64,000 bases of DNA from Bacteroidota bacterium (GTDB lineage Bacteria; Bacteroidota; Bacteroidia; AKYH767-A; OLB10): positions 402,582 to 466,581 of the forward strand of contig JADJMG010000005.1 in assembly GCA_016709725.1 (NCBI GenBank), written 5' to 3'. Each line of letters opens with the position of its first letter. Position 1 is the stretch's first letter. The translations under genes were made by a program, and so were the position numbers. Below, in pieces: positions 37,080-47,417 of this stretch. The notes below the pieces were generated by a model. That model saw only the letters and a list, made by a program, of their open reading frames with translations. It did not search any database and had not been told where the DNA came from.

Positions 37080-38120
37080 TCAAAGACCTTCTTGCTCAAA
37101 ATAATTCACAATCAGTTGCGGAAAACCAAAGGTAGAAAGGTCGCTTAATTTCACTCTTAAAAACCCATCTTTAGGAGGCAAACATTTTACAATATTTACT
37201 TTCCAAAAGCAGGCGTGTAACTCCTGATGCGATAAAATATGCTTTCTTTTGATGGGCTGTTTGCTCAATATAGGTTGATGGATTTTCGCCATTTCGGGAA
37301 GGGCCGGTGGAAAATCTGAGAGTTCAAAAAGCTCAACCATCGGAAGCTCAAACAAGCCTTGCCAGATATCTTTTTCATTTCTTCGCTTGATGTAGGTGGA
37401 GATTCCATCCGTAACCAGAAAATAATGAAAATACCTTTTTTTAGAGGGCAGCTTTTTCCCTTTCACTGGGTAATCCGACACCTTATTATATAGATAGGCA
37501 TGGCAAGCCATAGCGAAAGGGCATTCATCACAATTGGGGGAGATGGGCTTACAAACCAAGGATCCAATTTCCATCATGGCTTGATTATGTTCAGCGGCAT
37601 GTTGCGCATCCATCAACTCCAGAGCAAGATCACTAAAGGCTTTTTTTCCTTGAGATGAATCGATGGGGATATCCATTCCAAAGAAGCGAGATAAAAAACG
37701 GTAGACATTTCCATCCACCACAGGGTGTGGTAAATCGAAGGCAAAACTGGCTATGGCCGAAGCGGTATAATCACCAATTCCTTTAATCGATCGAAGCTTT
37801 TCGAAGTCGGGCGGAAACTCCCCATTAAAATCCCTTAGCACTTGTTTAGCAGCAGCATGAAGATTTCGGGCTCTTGAATAATACCCCAATCCTTGCCAAA
37901 GCCTCAAAATTTGGTCTTCGGAGGCGGCTGCTAACTGCTTGATGGATGGGAAATTTTCAAGAAATTTATTGTAGTACGGAAGTCCTTGATTTACACGCGT
38001 TTGCTGAAGAATGATTTCCGAAAGCCATATTTTATAGGCTTCTTTTGTAGCTCTCCACGGCAATTTTCGACCGTTTTTTCGGTACCATTGCCTCAAATTC
38101 TTAGAAAATTCCTGATCCAT
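37080..38120 (-). CDS. mutY: A/G-specific adenine DNA glycosylase MutY
   Basis: MutY removes adenine mispaired with 8-oxoguanine. The 346-residue protein has the catalytic Glu region (WRATKEAYKIWLSEIILQQTRV), the helix-hairpin-helix LRSIKGIGDYTASAIASFAF with the catalytic Asp in VVDGNVYRF, and the 4Fe-4S loop with Cys in CKPISPNCDECPFAMAC. A C-terminal NUDIX-like domain (YFHYFLVTDG, WQGLFELPMVE) recognises 8-oxoG. A -7 element lies 16 bases upstream of the start. It is divergent from the HU gene. Confidence 0.96.
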   Translation of the reverse strand: MDQEFSKNLRQWYRKNGRKLPWRATKEAYKIWLSEIILQQTRVNQGLPYYNKFLENFPSIKQLAAASEDQILRLWQGLGYYSRARNLHAAAKQVLRDFNGEFPPDFEKLRSIKGIGDYTASAIASFAFDLPHPVVDGNVYRFLSRFFGMDIPIDSSQGKKAFSDLALELMDAQHAAEHNQAMMEIGSLVCKPISPNCDECPFAMACHAYLYNKVSDYPVKGKKLPSKKRYFHYFLVTDGISTYIKRRNEKDIWQGLFELPMVELFELSDFPPALPEMAKIHQPILSKQPIKRKHILSHQELHACFWKVNIVKCLPPKDGFLRVKLSDLSTFGFPQLIVNYFEQEGL

Positions 38121-38135
38121 ATTAAATAATTAGGG

Positions 38136-38184
38136 CAAAAATAGGAAGTAATATTTTGTATTTCAGCAAGAAAGCATATCTTTG
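38136..38184. promoter_or_regulatory. Divergent mutY / HU promoters
   Basis: For the HU gene, TTTG at 38155-38158 and TATCTTTG at 38177-38184 are 18 bases apart, a near-ideal Bacteroidota promoter, with a leader of about 30 bases. For mutY, the minus strand reads TATTTTTG at 38136-38143. Confidence 0.7.
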
Positions 38185-38220
38185 CAGCCCCTTAAAAGGA
38201 ATTTATAATCAATAGTAAAG

Positions 38221-38526
38221 ATGACAAAAGCAGAATTAGTAAACGAGATCTCCACAAAGACTGGGATCGAAAAGGTAGCAGTTCAGCAAACCGTTGAATC
38301 CATGATGAAAGTGGTTCGCAACTCGCTGATCAATAACGAAAACGTTTATTTACGTGGATTCGGTAGTTTTATCGTGAAGAAGCGTGCAAAGAAAACGGGA
38401 CGTATTATCACCAAAAACGCTACGATCATTATTCCGGAACATTATATCCCAGCTTTCAAGCCAGCGAAAACTTTCACTGAGCGTGTGAAATCTGCACATA
38501 AGAGTAAAGCCACAACCGCTGAATAA
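38221..38526 (+). CDS. HU/IHF family DNA-binding protein
   Basis: A 101-residue histone-like protein. TKAELVNEISTKTGI opens the helical dimerisation body, NVYLRGFGSFIVKKR is the signature strand, and the DNA-binding arm is shorter and Ile-rich (KNATIIIPEHYIPAFKPAKTF). It dimerises and bends DNA. In Flavobacterium the corresponding gene (himD) sits beside mutY-ssb-gldED, so the context is conserved. A strong promoter precedes it. Confidence 0.93.
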   Translation: MTKAELVNEISTKTGIEKVAVQQTVESMMKVVRNSLINNENVYLRGFGSFIVKKRAKKTGRIITKNATIIIPEHYIPAFKPAKTFTERVKSAHKSKATTAE

Positions 38527-38532
38527 TCCTGA

Positions 38533-39368
38533 ATGAAAAGTGCACAACTGAGGATCATCCTCATTGCCGGCACAATTCTACTTTCGGCAGCTCTTTATTT
38601 TGCGCCCTCTCAGTTAAACAAGAAAGGAGCAGAACCCAAGGCCGCAGCTGAAAATACAGAGGACGAATTCAACCCGGAAGCCTTATTGCGATCGGCAAAA
38701 GCTTCTCTCGACACCAACGCTCTTCAACAGCTTGAGATCATTGAGAAAGCCTCCGCCCAAGCAAACAATCAAGATACTGCCTTACTAGACAGCATCGGCA
38801 AAATCTGGGATAAAAACGGAATACCGGCTGCTTCCGCCATTTGGTTTGAGCGAAAAGCACAAATAGTAAAGAGTGAAACATCATACCTTGATGCAGCTTA
38901 TCGCTATTTTGATTCTTTTCGAAATGGCCAATGACAGTATGATTCAGTCGTTATTAGTTGGTAAAGCCATCACCAACTATCAAAAGGTTTTAGAATTAAA
39001 TCCGAACAACCTGAATGCAAAAACAGACCTTGGTGCCTGTTATGCCGATGGAACTTCGGAGCCTATGAAAGGGATTATGTTATTGCGTGATGTAGTAGCA
39101 GCCGATCCCAATCATGAAATGGCCCAATACAATTTGGGAATGCTATCGGTGAAATCAGGGCAACTTGATAAAGCGATCGAACGATTCCAAAAAGTACCAG
39201 AAATAAATCCTCAAGAAGCGAAATGAACTTTACCTCGGTCAAGTTCATCTTCAAAAAGGAGATACGGCAGCGGCCATACAGTCGTACGAAACGTTCATCA
39301 AGAATGCGAAGTATGATGTATCCGATGTCATTAAAATGGTTCAAGCACTCAAGAAGAAAACTTCTTGA
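38533..39368 (+). CDS. TPR-repeat membrane-anchored protein (two frameshifts)
   Basis: The gene starts 6 bases after HU. An N-terminal signal anchor (LRIILIAGTILLSAALYFA) is followed by a periplasmic helical region, a TPR segment (AITNYQKVLELNPNNLNAKTDLGACYAD, AQYNLGMLSVKSGQLDKAIERF) and a final GQVHLQKGDTAAAIQSYETF. The frame shifts near 38915-38930 and near 39220, after which the correct tail ends at 39368, giving about 278 residues. The function is unknown; its conserved place between HU and rng suggests a housekeeping envelope role. Confidence 0.75.
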
Positions 39369-39405
39369 AAAAGAAAATAGTTAAAAACATTTAAAAATTT
39401 AAGTT

Positions 39406-39498
39406 ATGCCATCAGGTAAAAAGCGCAAACGTCATAAAATGGCGACCCACAAACGTAAGAAGCGTCTAAGAAAAAATCGTCATAAGAAGAAGAAATAA
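39406..39498 (+). CDS. Tiny highly basic conserved protein (30 aa)
   Basis: The short frame encodes 30 residues, of which about two thirds are Lys, Arg or His (MPSGKKRKRHKMATHKRKK and a second K/R-rich half). I recognise this as a small basic protein conserved in Bacteroidota and found upstream of the Rne/Rng gene. Its composition resembles small ribosomal proteins, so RNA or ribosome binding is a fair inference, but I cannot name its place in the ribosome. Confidence 0.75.
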   Translation: MPSGKKRKRHKMATHKRKKRLRKNRHKKKK

Positions 39499-39645
39499 GC
39501 CATTTTAGGTTAAGAGTAGCCATTCTGCATAAAATTATACGGAATGGCTGCTCATATTTGCTATTTTTTATACAGGTAGTCCGTGGACTATATTGATTTA
39601 AGGAATTTTGTAATCCTCCCATGCAAAATTATTAGGCTTCAAGAT

Positions 39646-41148
39646 TTGAACAGCGAACTCATTATTGATTCGTCGACTTCCGAGGTGCAAATTGCCCTTG
39701 TTGAAGACAAGCAGCTCGTAGAGTTAAATACAGAAAAAAAAGAAAAAGGATTTTCTGTTGGTGACGTCTACTTGGGCCGCGTGAAGAAACTTATGCCTTC
39801 ACTCAACGCCGCTTTTGTAGATATCGGTTATGAAAAAGATGCTTTTCTCCATTACCTCGATTTAGGTACCCAGGTACAATCCCTCATCAAGTACATGAAG
39901 AATACACAAGCCGGCACACAAACCGATGGCTTGTTGAATAACTTCGAACTGGAAGCAGACATCCACAAAGCCGGCAAAATCGGACAAGTGGTAAACACCA
40001 ACCTAAACATCATGGTGCAGGTGGCCAAGGAACCCATCAGCAGCAAAGGTCCGCGCATCACCGCCGAACTTTCCTTTGCTGGGCGATTTGTAGTTTTGGT
40101 TCCCTTTTCAGATGTTGTTTCCGTATCTCAAAAAATTAAGAGCAGTGCCGAGCGACTTCGCCTAAAACGTTTAGCGACGAGTATCAAGCCCCGAAACTTC
40201 GGAATCATTGTTCGCACTGTTGCTGAAGGAAAAAAAGTTGCCGACCTCGACAGAGATGTGCAAGATTTAACTTCGAAGTGGACGGCTTTGCACGAACAAT
40301 TAAAATCGGCCACACCACCTGCAAAACTCTTGGGTGAAATTGATCGCGCTTCCACCATCTTAAGAGATTTATTGAATGCAAACTTCAATGCCATTCATGT
40401 CAATGATGTTCGGGTTGCAGAAGAAATAAAAACGTATTTGAGAGGGATTTCTCCCGATCAAGTCGACATTGTAAAGTTGTACAAAGGCAAGTTACCCATT
40501 TTCGAAAACTTTGGTATCGACAAACAAATAAAATCTCTTTTTGGAAAAACAGTGAACATGGCTGGGGGTTCCTACCTCATCATTGAGCATACCGAAGCCA
40601 TGCATGTGATTGATGTGAATAGTGGCGGCCGAAACAAAGGGGCATCCGACTCACAAGAAAACAATGCGCTGCAAACAAACTTAATGGCGGCAAAAGAGAT
40701 TGCCCGTCAATTTAGCATGCGCGATATGGGTGGAATCATCGTCATTGATTTCATCGACATGAAAAACACGGTGAATCGCAAAGCCTCCAACAAAATTTGG
40801 TCTTGTTCAAATCACACGGGAGCGTGTACGACCGGTTACCGATATCATTACCGTAGAGAAATGTCCGGCCTGTGATGGAACGGGAGAAATTAAAGCCTCC
40901 TCCTTTTAATCGACGACATTGAAAATAATTTACGTTACCTCTGCGAAGAGCAAAACGAAAAAGGGTTAACCTTACAAACGCATCCTTTCGTAGCTGCCTT
41001 TTTAAATAAAGATTTTTGGAAATTCAAATCTTTCCAATGGAAATGGCGCAAGAAATATAAAAGCTGGGTAAAGATTGAACCCATCTCCTCCTTCCATTTA
41101 ATGGAATTCCATTTTATGAATAAGCAAGGGGAAGTGATAAAGCTTTAA
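39646..41148 (+). CDS. rng: Ribonuclease G/E family (frame-broken, internal deletion)
   Basis: RNase G/E makes 5'-monophosphate-stimulated cuts in rRNA precursors and mRNA. The S1 domain (GDVYLGRVKKLMPSLNAAFVDIG, DAFLHYLDLG) and both catalytic Asp motifs (HVIDVNSGG and IVIDFIDM) are present, as is the zinc-link CPACDGTGE. The family N-terminus NSELIIDSS suggests a TTG start at 39646; the open frame extends upstream to a GTG at 39583. After IDFIDMKNTVNRKA about 20 expected residues are missing before KFGLVQITRERVRP, with a frame change near 40795 and another near 40905. The C-terminus restored to 41148 is normal. Confidence 0.88.
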
Positions 41149-41330
41149 GTGCTTTTTTTCTTGGAAGCTTCCGCTTTCTACAATACCTATTTCTTGATCT
41201 TTAACTGCTATTCTTCGATGGATGGGGAGTTAGTACGTACTTGTACTTAGTGGGAACTTTTTGGTGGGGGTAGATGGGTGTTTGGTTGGTTTAAAAAGTA
41301 TATTTGAGGAAAGCTAAGCATGAGTAAAGC
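40946..41330 (+). repeat. Direct repeat copy 1: 3' end of rng plus downstream
   Basis: The last ~65 codons of rng and about 180 bases beyond the stop match 44666-45060 over nearly their entire length, with scattered substitutions. Shared words include AATATAAAAGCTG, GATTGAACCCATCTCCTCC, CTACAATACCTATTTCTT and TTGGTTTAAAAAGTATATTT. Confidence 0.85.
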
Positions 41331-41354
41331 CTCTGTCTAGGGATGAGGCTTTAC
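41324..41354 (+). terminator. Hairpin terminator downstream of rng
   Basis: GTAAAGCCTC (41324-41333) and GAGGCTTTAC (41345-41354) form a perfect 10-bp stem with an 11-base loop, at the boundary between the rng locus and the accessory genes. The T run is weak, so termination strength is uncertain. The equivalent position after the second repeat copy is degenerate. Confidence 0.55.
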
Positions 41355-41424
41355 TTAATAATCGCGAGGTAATAATATGTTACCTGCAATTTTTAGCGAC
41401 AGTCCTAACTTGATACTTTAAGCA

Positions 41425-44400
41425 ATGAATAAAAACCGAATAGCAAATTTCTTAGGATTTCTGACAACTGCGACTATCACAGGAGTTGGACTTTCCATGA
41501 CATCCAATCAGTTTGTTGGTGGAGCAATCATTGGGCTTGGTATTGAATTGGGTTCAGGTTTCATTGAGTCAGTTTGCTCAAAACTCAAAAAGAATTGGAC
41601 TAAAGAAAATTATGGACTTTTAAATCATGACATTCAAAAGTCATTACAACGAAGTATTGTGGCGGCTCTGAATGATATGCAGACAGAATGCCTTACAATG
41701 CCATTTGCACCTGACGAAAGAGAACCCATCAAAAACTTTTATGACAGTTTGATTAAGGAATCAAAAGAAGATTTCTTCCACAAGTATTTAGAAGATAAGA
41801 ATGACAACATACTAAAAGATCTTATAAACAAAAACTCTTCAACCTTTGAGAAAGACATTACTGATGGAATCTACAACGAAGAATTACTTTCAACTTTCAG
41901 TTTGTCTTTTAAGCATTACTTCAAAGAAACTTTAGTAAAGAAATTACGGTTTTGGTTTACAGAAGATTTGAAGGGTGAAGGCGATGAAAATAAAAGAGCA
42001 AGAGTAGCGTATGAAAAAATTCTGTTGGAGAGCATTGAAAACACATTACAAGAGCAGTGCAATAAAATAACATCTCTTCAAACCCAAGTGGGTTTGATTT
42101 TTGAAAATTCAATTAGAGCAATCAATGAAGGAAAACAATTCAAGAAACACTTCAAAAACTCTTTCCACAATTTCCTTCTTTTTCTTTAGTAACAATTCCG
42201 CAAGAGGAAAGTAACAACGCAGATAAATTCTATGACGGTTTCCCCCCGCAACTTGAAGATTTAAAAGCAAATTTTGATTTTCCAAGAAATCTTTATTTAA
42301 AAGATAGTGGAGTTAAGTCAAGAATAAACGAACTAACATCATCTGATGCACACTTTGTAAAATTCATTCTGATAAAAGGAGTTGGGGGTAGTGGAAAATC
42401 TACATTGCTCAAAAGAATTTCGTTTGACCAAACAATAATTGGCAAGAATGTTTTTACCTAAACAAAGATTGGTTTGAGGACAAACAAATCAACAAACTTC
42501 AAACTCAAATAAAACGACTTGCCGAATCTTATCCCGATTGTGTAATAGTACTTGATGACATTGCTGATTGTATTTTAAGAGAAGAAATAAATTTTCCCGA
42601 ACTCATTAATTCACTAAGTTCAAAAAGGATTTTGTTTGTTCTTGCTGACCAACCTGACAGATGGAACAGAGTAACTCCCAAGGTGAGGGAGCTAAATACA
42701 GCAGGACAACTTCTCTCATTCGACTTACACCAACTTGACGAAATTGAATGCGAAGATTTAGCGGATAAAATGATTGAACTTGAATCTGAGGAAAAACTTT
42801 CAATCAGACACCTTGAATTGACAAAGGAAGAACGAGTAAAACTTTGTAAGGAAAATTCTAAAAGACACTTTGTAGTCGCAATGCTGCAAATCCGATATGG
42901 TAAAAGGTTCAGCGATATTATAATTGAAGAATTTGAAAAAATACCATCAGAGAAAGGTAAAGAAGCATATCTGATGGTTTGCTTTTGCAATCATTTAGGA
43001 CTTTCAATTCCTGAATCCATTGTTATCAGTGCTTTGCACTTAACATCTTCTCTTAGCATAAATGAATTTCATTCCTACACGGAAGGAATCGTTATTTTCA
43101 GTAAGTATGGTTTATCTTCAAGACACCCAATAATAGCCCGTGAAATTATCCGCAACTTTGTCAAAACAAAATTGAATTTCATTTCAACCTAAAACAAATA
43201 TTCTCCTCATTAGGTGAAAACAAAATAGAAGTTTCAGATTTCTTAGACAGCTTCTTATCAAAGGAAAATATTCACAAAACCTTAGCAAAGATATTAGAAA
43301 AGGACATTGTTTTAATTGAGGATATTATTCAGATAATAGAAAGCAAGAAACATCTTTTAGAAAAAGATTTGCTTATCAAGTTGATGAGTTTTTATGGAAT
43401 GACTGAACGATTGATTGGAAATGACGAGAAGGCGTTAGAAATTTTCAAACAGATTATTAGTGAGATCGACAAGGGGTATTCTTTTTGCGTATCGGCAAAT
43501 CGGCTGGATAGAACACGACAATCAGAACTATGATGAAGCTGCAAATTATGCGATTCAATCCTATCAGTATTCAAATGAAAATCCCGAACACATTATTCAG
43601 ATTGCAAAGCTTTTGGCTCTTAATACAGTTAAGAATTTTAGAGAAGCAAAAAAATATTATGTAGCAGCACTTGAAAAAAGTAACAAGGACAAGTATTACC
43701 AAGAAGAACTTGAAAAATATACTGATGCAGAAAATGCACTGAACTACTTTTCGCAGTTATACGATGATGACTTCATTCCAGACGATATTATCAAAGCGCT
43801 AAGACCAGGACTTAACTTTTTCAGAATCTATTTTCACACTAATTCAAAAGAGTTTAAAAATAAACTCATCAATGTTCTTCATGGAATGGAAGGCGATACC
43901 AAGGGAAGCATTGAAGACCTTGACGCAGTTGTTGAAGGTTTCAACATCAAGAAAGACAAGTTAGTAAGTAGTAAATACTACGGCAATCTTGCACGAATTA
44001 TGTATTTGGAGTGGTATAAAAATGAAAAAAATAATTGACCCTACTAAGATACTTGAGGTTTTCCAAACCAGTTTAACTTTAAATTCAAATGACCCATTTA
44101 CTCATTGTTGGTTAGGAACATTCTATAAAGAAGTTTTGAAAGATTTTGTAACAGCAGAAGCCGAATACAAAAAAGCAATTGCCCTTTCAAAGAATTCTAA
44201 ATACGAACATGACAAAGACCACCCACTCTTTTCAAATAATCTTGCTCTCTTGATTATGGATGAAGTGGTTGCTGACAAACTTCCAAAAGAAAAATTATTT
44301 GAGGCAAAATCTCTTTTAGATTTTTCTGTAAAAGTTAATACCGAAAAACAATCAAGTTTTTATTGGGCAGAACATAATCTCTCAAAGTGTTTGGACTTAA

Positions 44401-44426
44401 TTGACAGATATAAATTGACTTCGTAA
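41425..44426 (+). CDS. STAND-like P-loop NTPase with TPR repeats, about 1000 aa (frame-broken)
   Basis: Five open pieces in overlapping frames form one protein once one-base shifts near 42170, 42455, 43190, 43460 and 44030 are repaired. Residues 1-35 contain a glycine-rich hydrophobic segment (FLTTATITGVGLSM, VGGAIIGLGIELG), possibly a membrane-inserting effector. Walker A (KGVGGSGKST, about 42376-42405) and Walker B (CVIVLDDIAD, about 42540-42565) follow. The C-terminal half has TPR-like helices (YRQIGWIEHDNQNYDEAANYA, HCWLGTFYKEVLKDFVTAEAEYKKAI). This N-terminal effector, NTPase, TPR sensor order is that of bacterial STAND immune proteins such as the Avs families. A defence role is inference; no family is assigned. 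Confidence 0.7.
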
Positions 44427-44486
44427 CCTTGAATAAAATGACGAACACAACTCCGAACTTTCATCTTTGTGGCGAGAGTAAAACTG

Positions 44487-44600
44487 CAGGTAACATGGGG
44501 TTTTCGATAGTGGGTGTTTCGTGCTCCGCAGACACATTTGTACAAGGTGGAATCCTGCCTGCCGGCATGCAGGTTCAGTTCCCCGCATGAGGATTAGAGT
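44487..44600 (+). repeat. TAACA-family imperfect palindrome, after STAND gene
   Basis: The element begins GGTAACATGGGG and contains TTTCGTGCTCCGCAGACACA, which aligns with TCTCGTGCAACGCAGACAGT at 50.93 kb. It ends in a CCCCGCATGAGG arm complementary to the left end. A secondary palindrome CTGCCTGCCGGCATGCAG lies inside (about 44555-44572). It begins about 60 bases after the NTPase stop codon. Confidence 0.6.
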
Positions 44601-44665
44601 TAAGACTCATCATCATCGAACCTATTACAGAACCAATTGTTTTACTGTTACAGACTTACAAAATG

Positions 44666-45060
44666 GACAGAGCAAATCGAAAAAAGCCCAACTCTCCAAA
44701 CCAAGCCCTTCGTTGCTTCCATTTTGAAAACTGATTTTGGAAATTCAAATCTTTTCAATTGAAATGGTTCAAGAAATATAAAAGCTGCGTGAAGATTGAA
44801 CCCATCTCCTCCTACCATTTAATGGAATTTCATTTTTTGAATAAGCAGGGGGAAGAGATAAAGCTTTAAGCGCTTTTTTTTCTTGGAAGTTTACGACTTC
44901 TACAATACCTATTTCTTATTTCTTAATTGCTATTTGTCGCCTGTGGCTATTTAGTACGTATTTGTACTTAGTGAAAACTTTTTGGTGGGGCTAAATGGGT
45001 GTTGGGTTGGTTTAAAAAGTATATTTGGGAAAGGGAAATGTGAGTTAAGCCTACAGACTA
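44666..45060 (+). pseudogene. Direct repeat copy 2: diverged rng 3' remnant
   Basis: This copy aligns with 40946-41330: the same C-terminal rng codons (ending IKL and a stop at about 44870) and the same downstream spacer, but with many substitutions and frame damage, and no 5' part of the gene. It therefore is a remnant, not a second enzyme. Together with copy 1 it brackets the STAND gene and element at 41.4-44.6 kb. A region of 717 bases between the NTPase and the OLD gene contains only this and the palindrome. Confidence 0.8.
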
Positions 45061-45143
45061 GGTAAGGGCAGGATAAACGAAATAGAAGTTCGGCATTAAT
45101 ACTTTAGATAATATTATAAAAAACCACAACCTGAAAGAAACGA

Positions 45144-47250
45144 ATGCATATTTCAAAGTTTACAGCATTTAATTTTAGAAGTCTTAGACAAGTTGTTTCT
45201 TTACGATTTGAAGGTGGGAGAAATGTCATTGTTGGTAAAAACAATTCGGGTAAGTCGAATATTATTAAAGGGATTGAAATTCTAATTGGCGAAAAATTTC
45301 CAACCTATATCAATTTCACAGACAACGATTTTTATACTTACGAGGCAGTTGATGAAGACACAGGAGAATTTCGAGAAGTTGTTTCAGACAATCTTTATTT
45401 AGAGGTTGAATTAGCAGGAAGAGATTTTGATGAAACTTTACTAAATACAATTAAAAAACAAACCGCATTTTCAAGAGTAGAAAATTCCGCTTCTCTTTAT
45501 CATAAACTAGAAAATGGAGAATTCAAAGCAAATTATGACTTCTTTCAAAGTCTTGACGACATTGAGAGTAGGCCTGAAGTAATCGTTTGCGGCGAAAATC
45601 TAGGTGGAAGACAAAAGAAAACGGAATGGAAAAAACCTGAAAACCTCATTGCTTTTTTTAAAATCAGCAAGGACAATCAAACTCTTTTTTTTGTAAATCC
45701 CGAACGGATGATGAAAAGTCAGGTTTCGGTTTGATTTGCGTTGATTCAAATGGATTAATTTGGGTATCACATTTCTTATCAAAAAAATTAAGAGATTCTT
45801 TAATTACAACAACTGTAATAAGTGCACTTCGTAGTCAAAAAGAAGATTTGAGATTGGTTCATTATACATGGTTTGGAAAACTAATAAAAGGCTTATGGGA
45901 GGACAATAAAGCAAGCACTCATCCAACCGAACAAAAATCTTATGAGGAACTTATCAAATCAAAATCAATAGATATAAAGCGTTTCGTTGATGAGGTTTTT
46001 CGTAAGGATACTACTGAAATAAGAAAACTTTTAGAAGGTGCAATAGCTCATAAAGAAATTTCATTCCGTTTTATGAATGATACAACAAATGAGTTATACA
46101 AAAATATTCAACTTTTTGTTAATGATGGAATAGATAGGCCCCTTTACGAAAAAGGAACAGGGATTCAAAGTGCAATAATAATTTCTTTGTTTTCTCTGTA
46201 TTGTAACGAGTATCATAATAATAGTTCTCTTTTAATTGCAGAAGAACCAGAGTTGTTCTTACATCCACAAGCAAGAAGAGTTATATCGGCCGAATTGGAT
46301 AAGTTTTTAAATGGTTCTCAAGAACAACAACGCCAACTTATTATTAGTACACACTCTGTGGAGTATCTGAAAAATGTTGACCCCTTTAATATAATTCGTG
46401 TATATAAGGATAGTATCAATAATTGTTCGATAGTTAAACAACTTGACCAAGCAACATCTCAACAAATCACAACAGAACTTAAGAGATTTCTTTGGTCGAA
46501 CAATACGGAACTCTTTTTGCTGACAAGGTTGTCTTAGTTGAAGGAGGTGAAGTTTATTTAATTCCATCAATAGTTGACAAATTAAAAGGTTTTAAACAAT
46601 TATTAGACTATCAAAACATTACGGTTTCAAGAGTAAATGGTAAAGGAAGCTTTTTGACATATGTTAAAATGTTACAATGCTTTGATATTGAATTTATTAT
46701 ACTAGGAGATTTAGATTGTTTTAAGGACGAAGTACCTAAACTAATTAAGCATTTAAAAATTAATGCAATAATAGAAAATGCAGGGAAAATTAAAACTGCG
46801 ATTTCTTCATTGCCAATTAGTTATGAAGCTATTGATGAACGAGTAAAGGGAGTTGATAGAAACTATGATTCACAAACTCTACAAAGCCTTTTTGAAAAAT
46901 TTGCAAGTGGAGAAATCGAAAAAGACAATGAAGATCTTCTTGCAATTATTCAATTTATGCAATTACGTTACACTAAAGGAGATAAAGAAGAAGTGATTAT
47001 TGAATCGGTTGGAGAAGAAGAATTTAACACTGTACTTTCAACTCTCAGAGACAATAACATTTTCATTTGGTCAAAGGGTGATCTTGAATGTTACTATTCA
47101 GACAAATCAAAAGCATTAAACGGAAGTAAAGACATCAAAGCACTTGAATTATCATATCTATTACAGGTTGAAACAGAAAATATAGAAGATTTAATTCTAC
47201 ATCTTGACGAAGTAAAACAACTTATCGAAACGATATTGAAAAAAGAATAA
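45144..47250 (+). CDS. OLD-family ATPase-TOPRIM nuclease (two frameshifts)
   Basis: The restored protein has about 700 residues. The ABC-type ATPase starts ISKFTAFNFRSLRQV with Walker A VGKNNSGKSNIIKG; the signature and Walker B region reads YEKGTGIQSAIIISLF and SSLLIAEEPELFLHPQARR, then the switch His in LIISTHSVEYL. The TOPRIM domain follows with the acidic residues in FADKVVLVEGGEVYLIP and FIILGDLDCFKD. OLD proteins are DNA nucleases, several of them anti-phage. No UvrD-like helicase adjoins, so it is not Gabija; a stand-alone (class 1) OLD is the best fit. The frame breaks at about 45720 and 46500. Confidence 0.85.
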
Positions 47251-47258
47251 CATCAGCT

Positions 47259-47362
47259 AACAGCCGTTTAGCAAAAAAGGGGGGTTAGTGCTTGAATGTG
47301 TGCTACTAGACATTTAGTGCTTCGAAATCCGCTTCTTCGCCAAGCACCAAACCGTTATTTGT
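47259..47362 (+). repeat. TAACA-family imperfect palindrome, after OLD gene
   Basis: It begins GCTAACAGCCGTTTAGC nine bases after the OLD stop codon and ends CACCAAACCGTTATTTG, with complementary ends. The inner segment TTTAGTGCTTCGAAATCCGC, then TTCTTCGCCAAGC, is nearly identical to 50.18-50.23 kb. The two copies flank the Roco gene. Confidence 0.75.
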
Positions 47363-47417
47363 TATTATAGCAACCGCTGAACATATCTAACTTAGAAACA
47401 AAATTAAATTAAAATGT

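Noticed and set aside
36923..37135. 70-residue plus-strand basic frame
   Set aside because: It is the translation of the tandem hairpin repeats and overlaps the end of mutY.
38873..39226. Separate TPR gene starting at 38873
   Set aside because: It is the middle of the frame-broken gene at 38533-39368; its apparent start codon lies in the overlap made by the shift.
44666..45060. Second functional RNase G gene
   Set aside because: Only the diverged 3' end is present, without catalytic domains and with frame damage.
45144..47250. Gabija system (GajA)
   Set aside because: The OLD-type ATPase-TOPRIM protein has no adjacent UvrD-like helicase (GajB); the next gene is a Roco GTPase.
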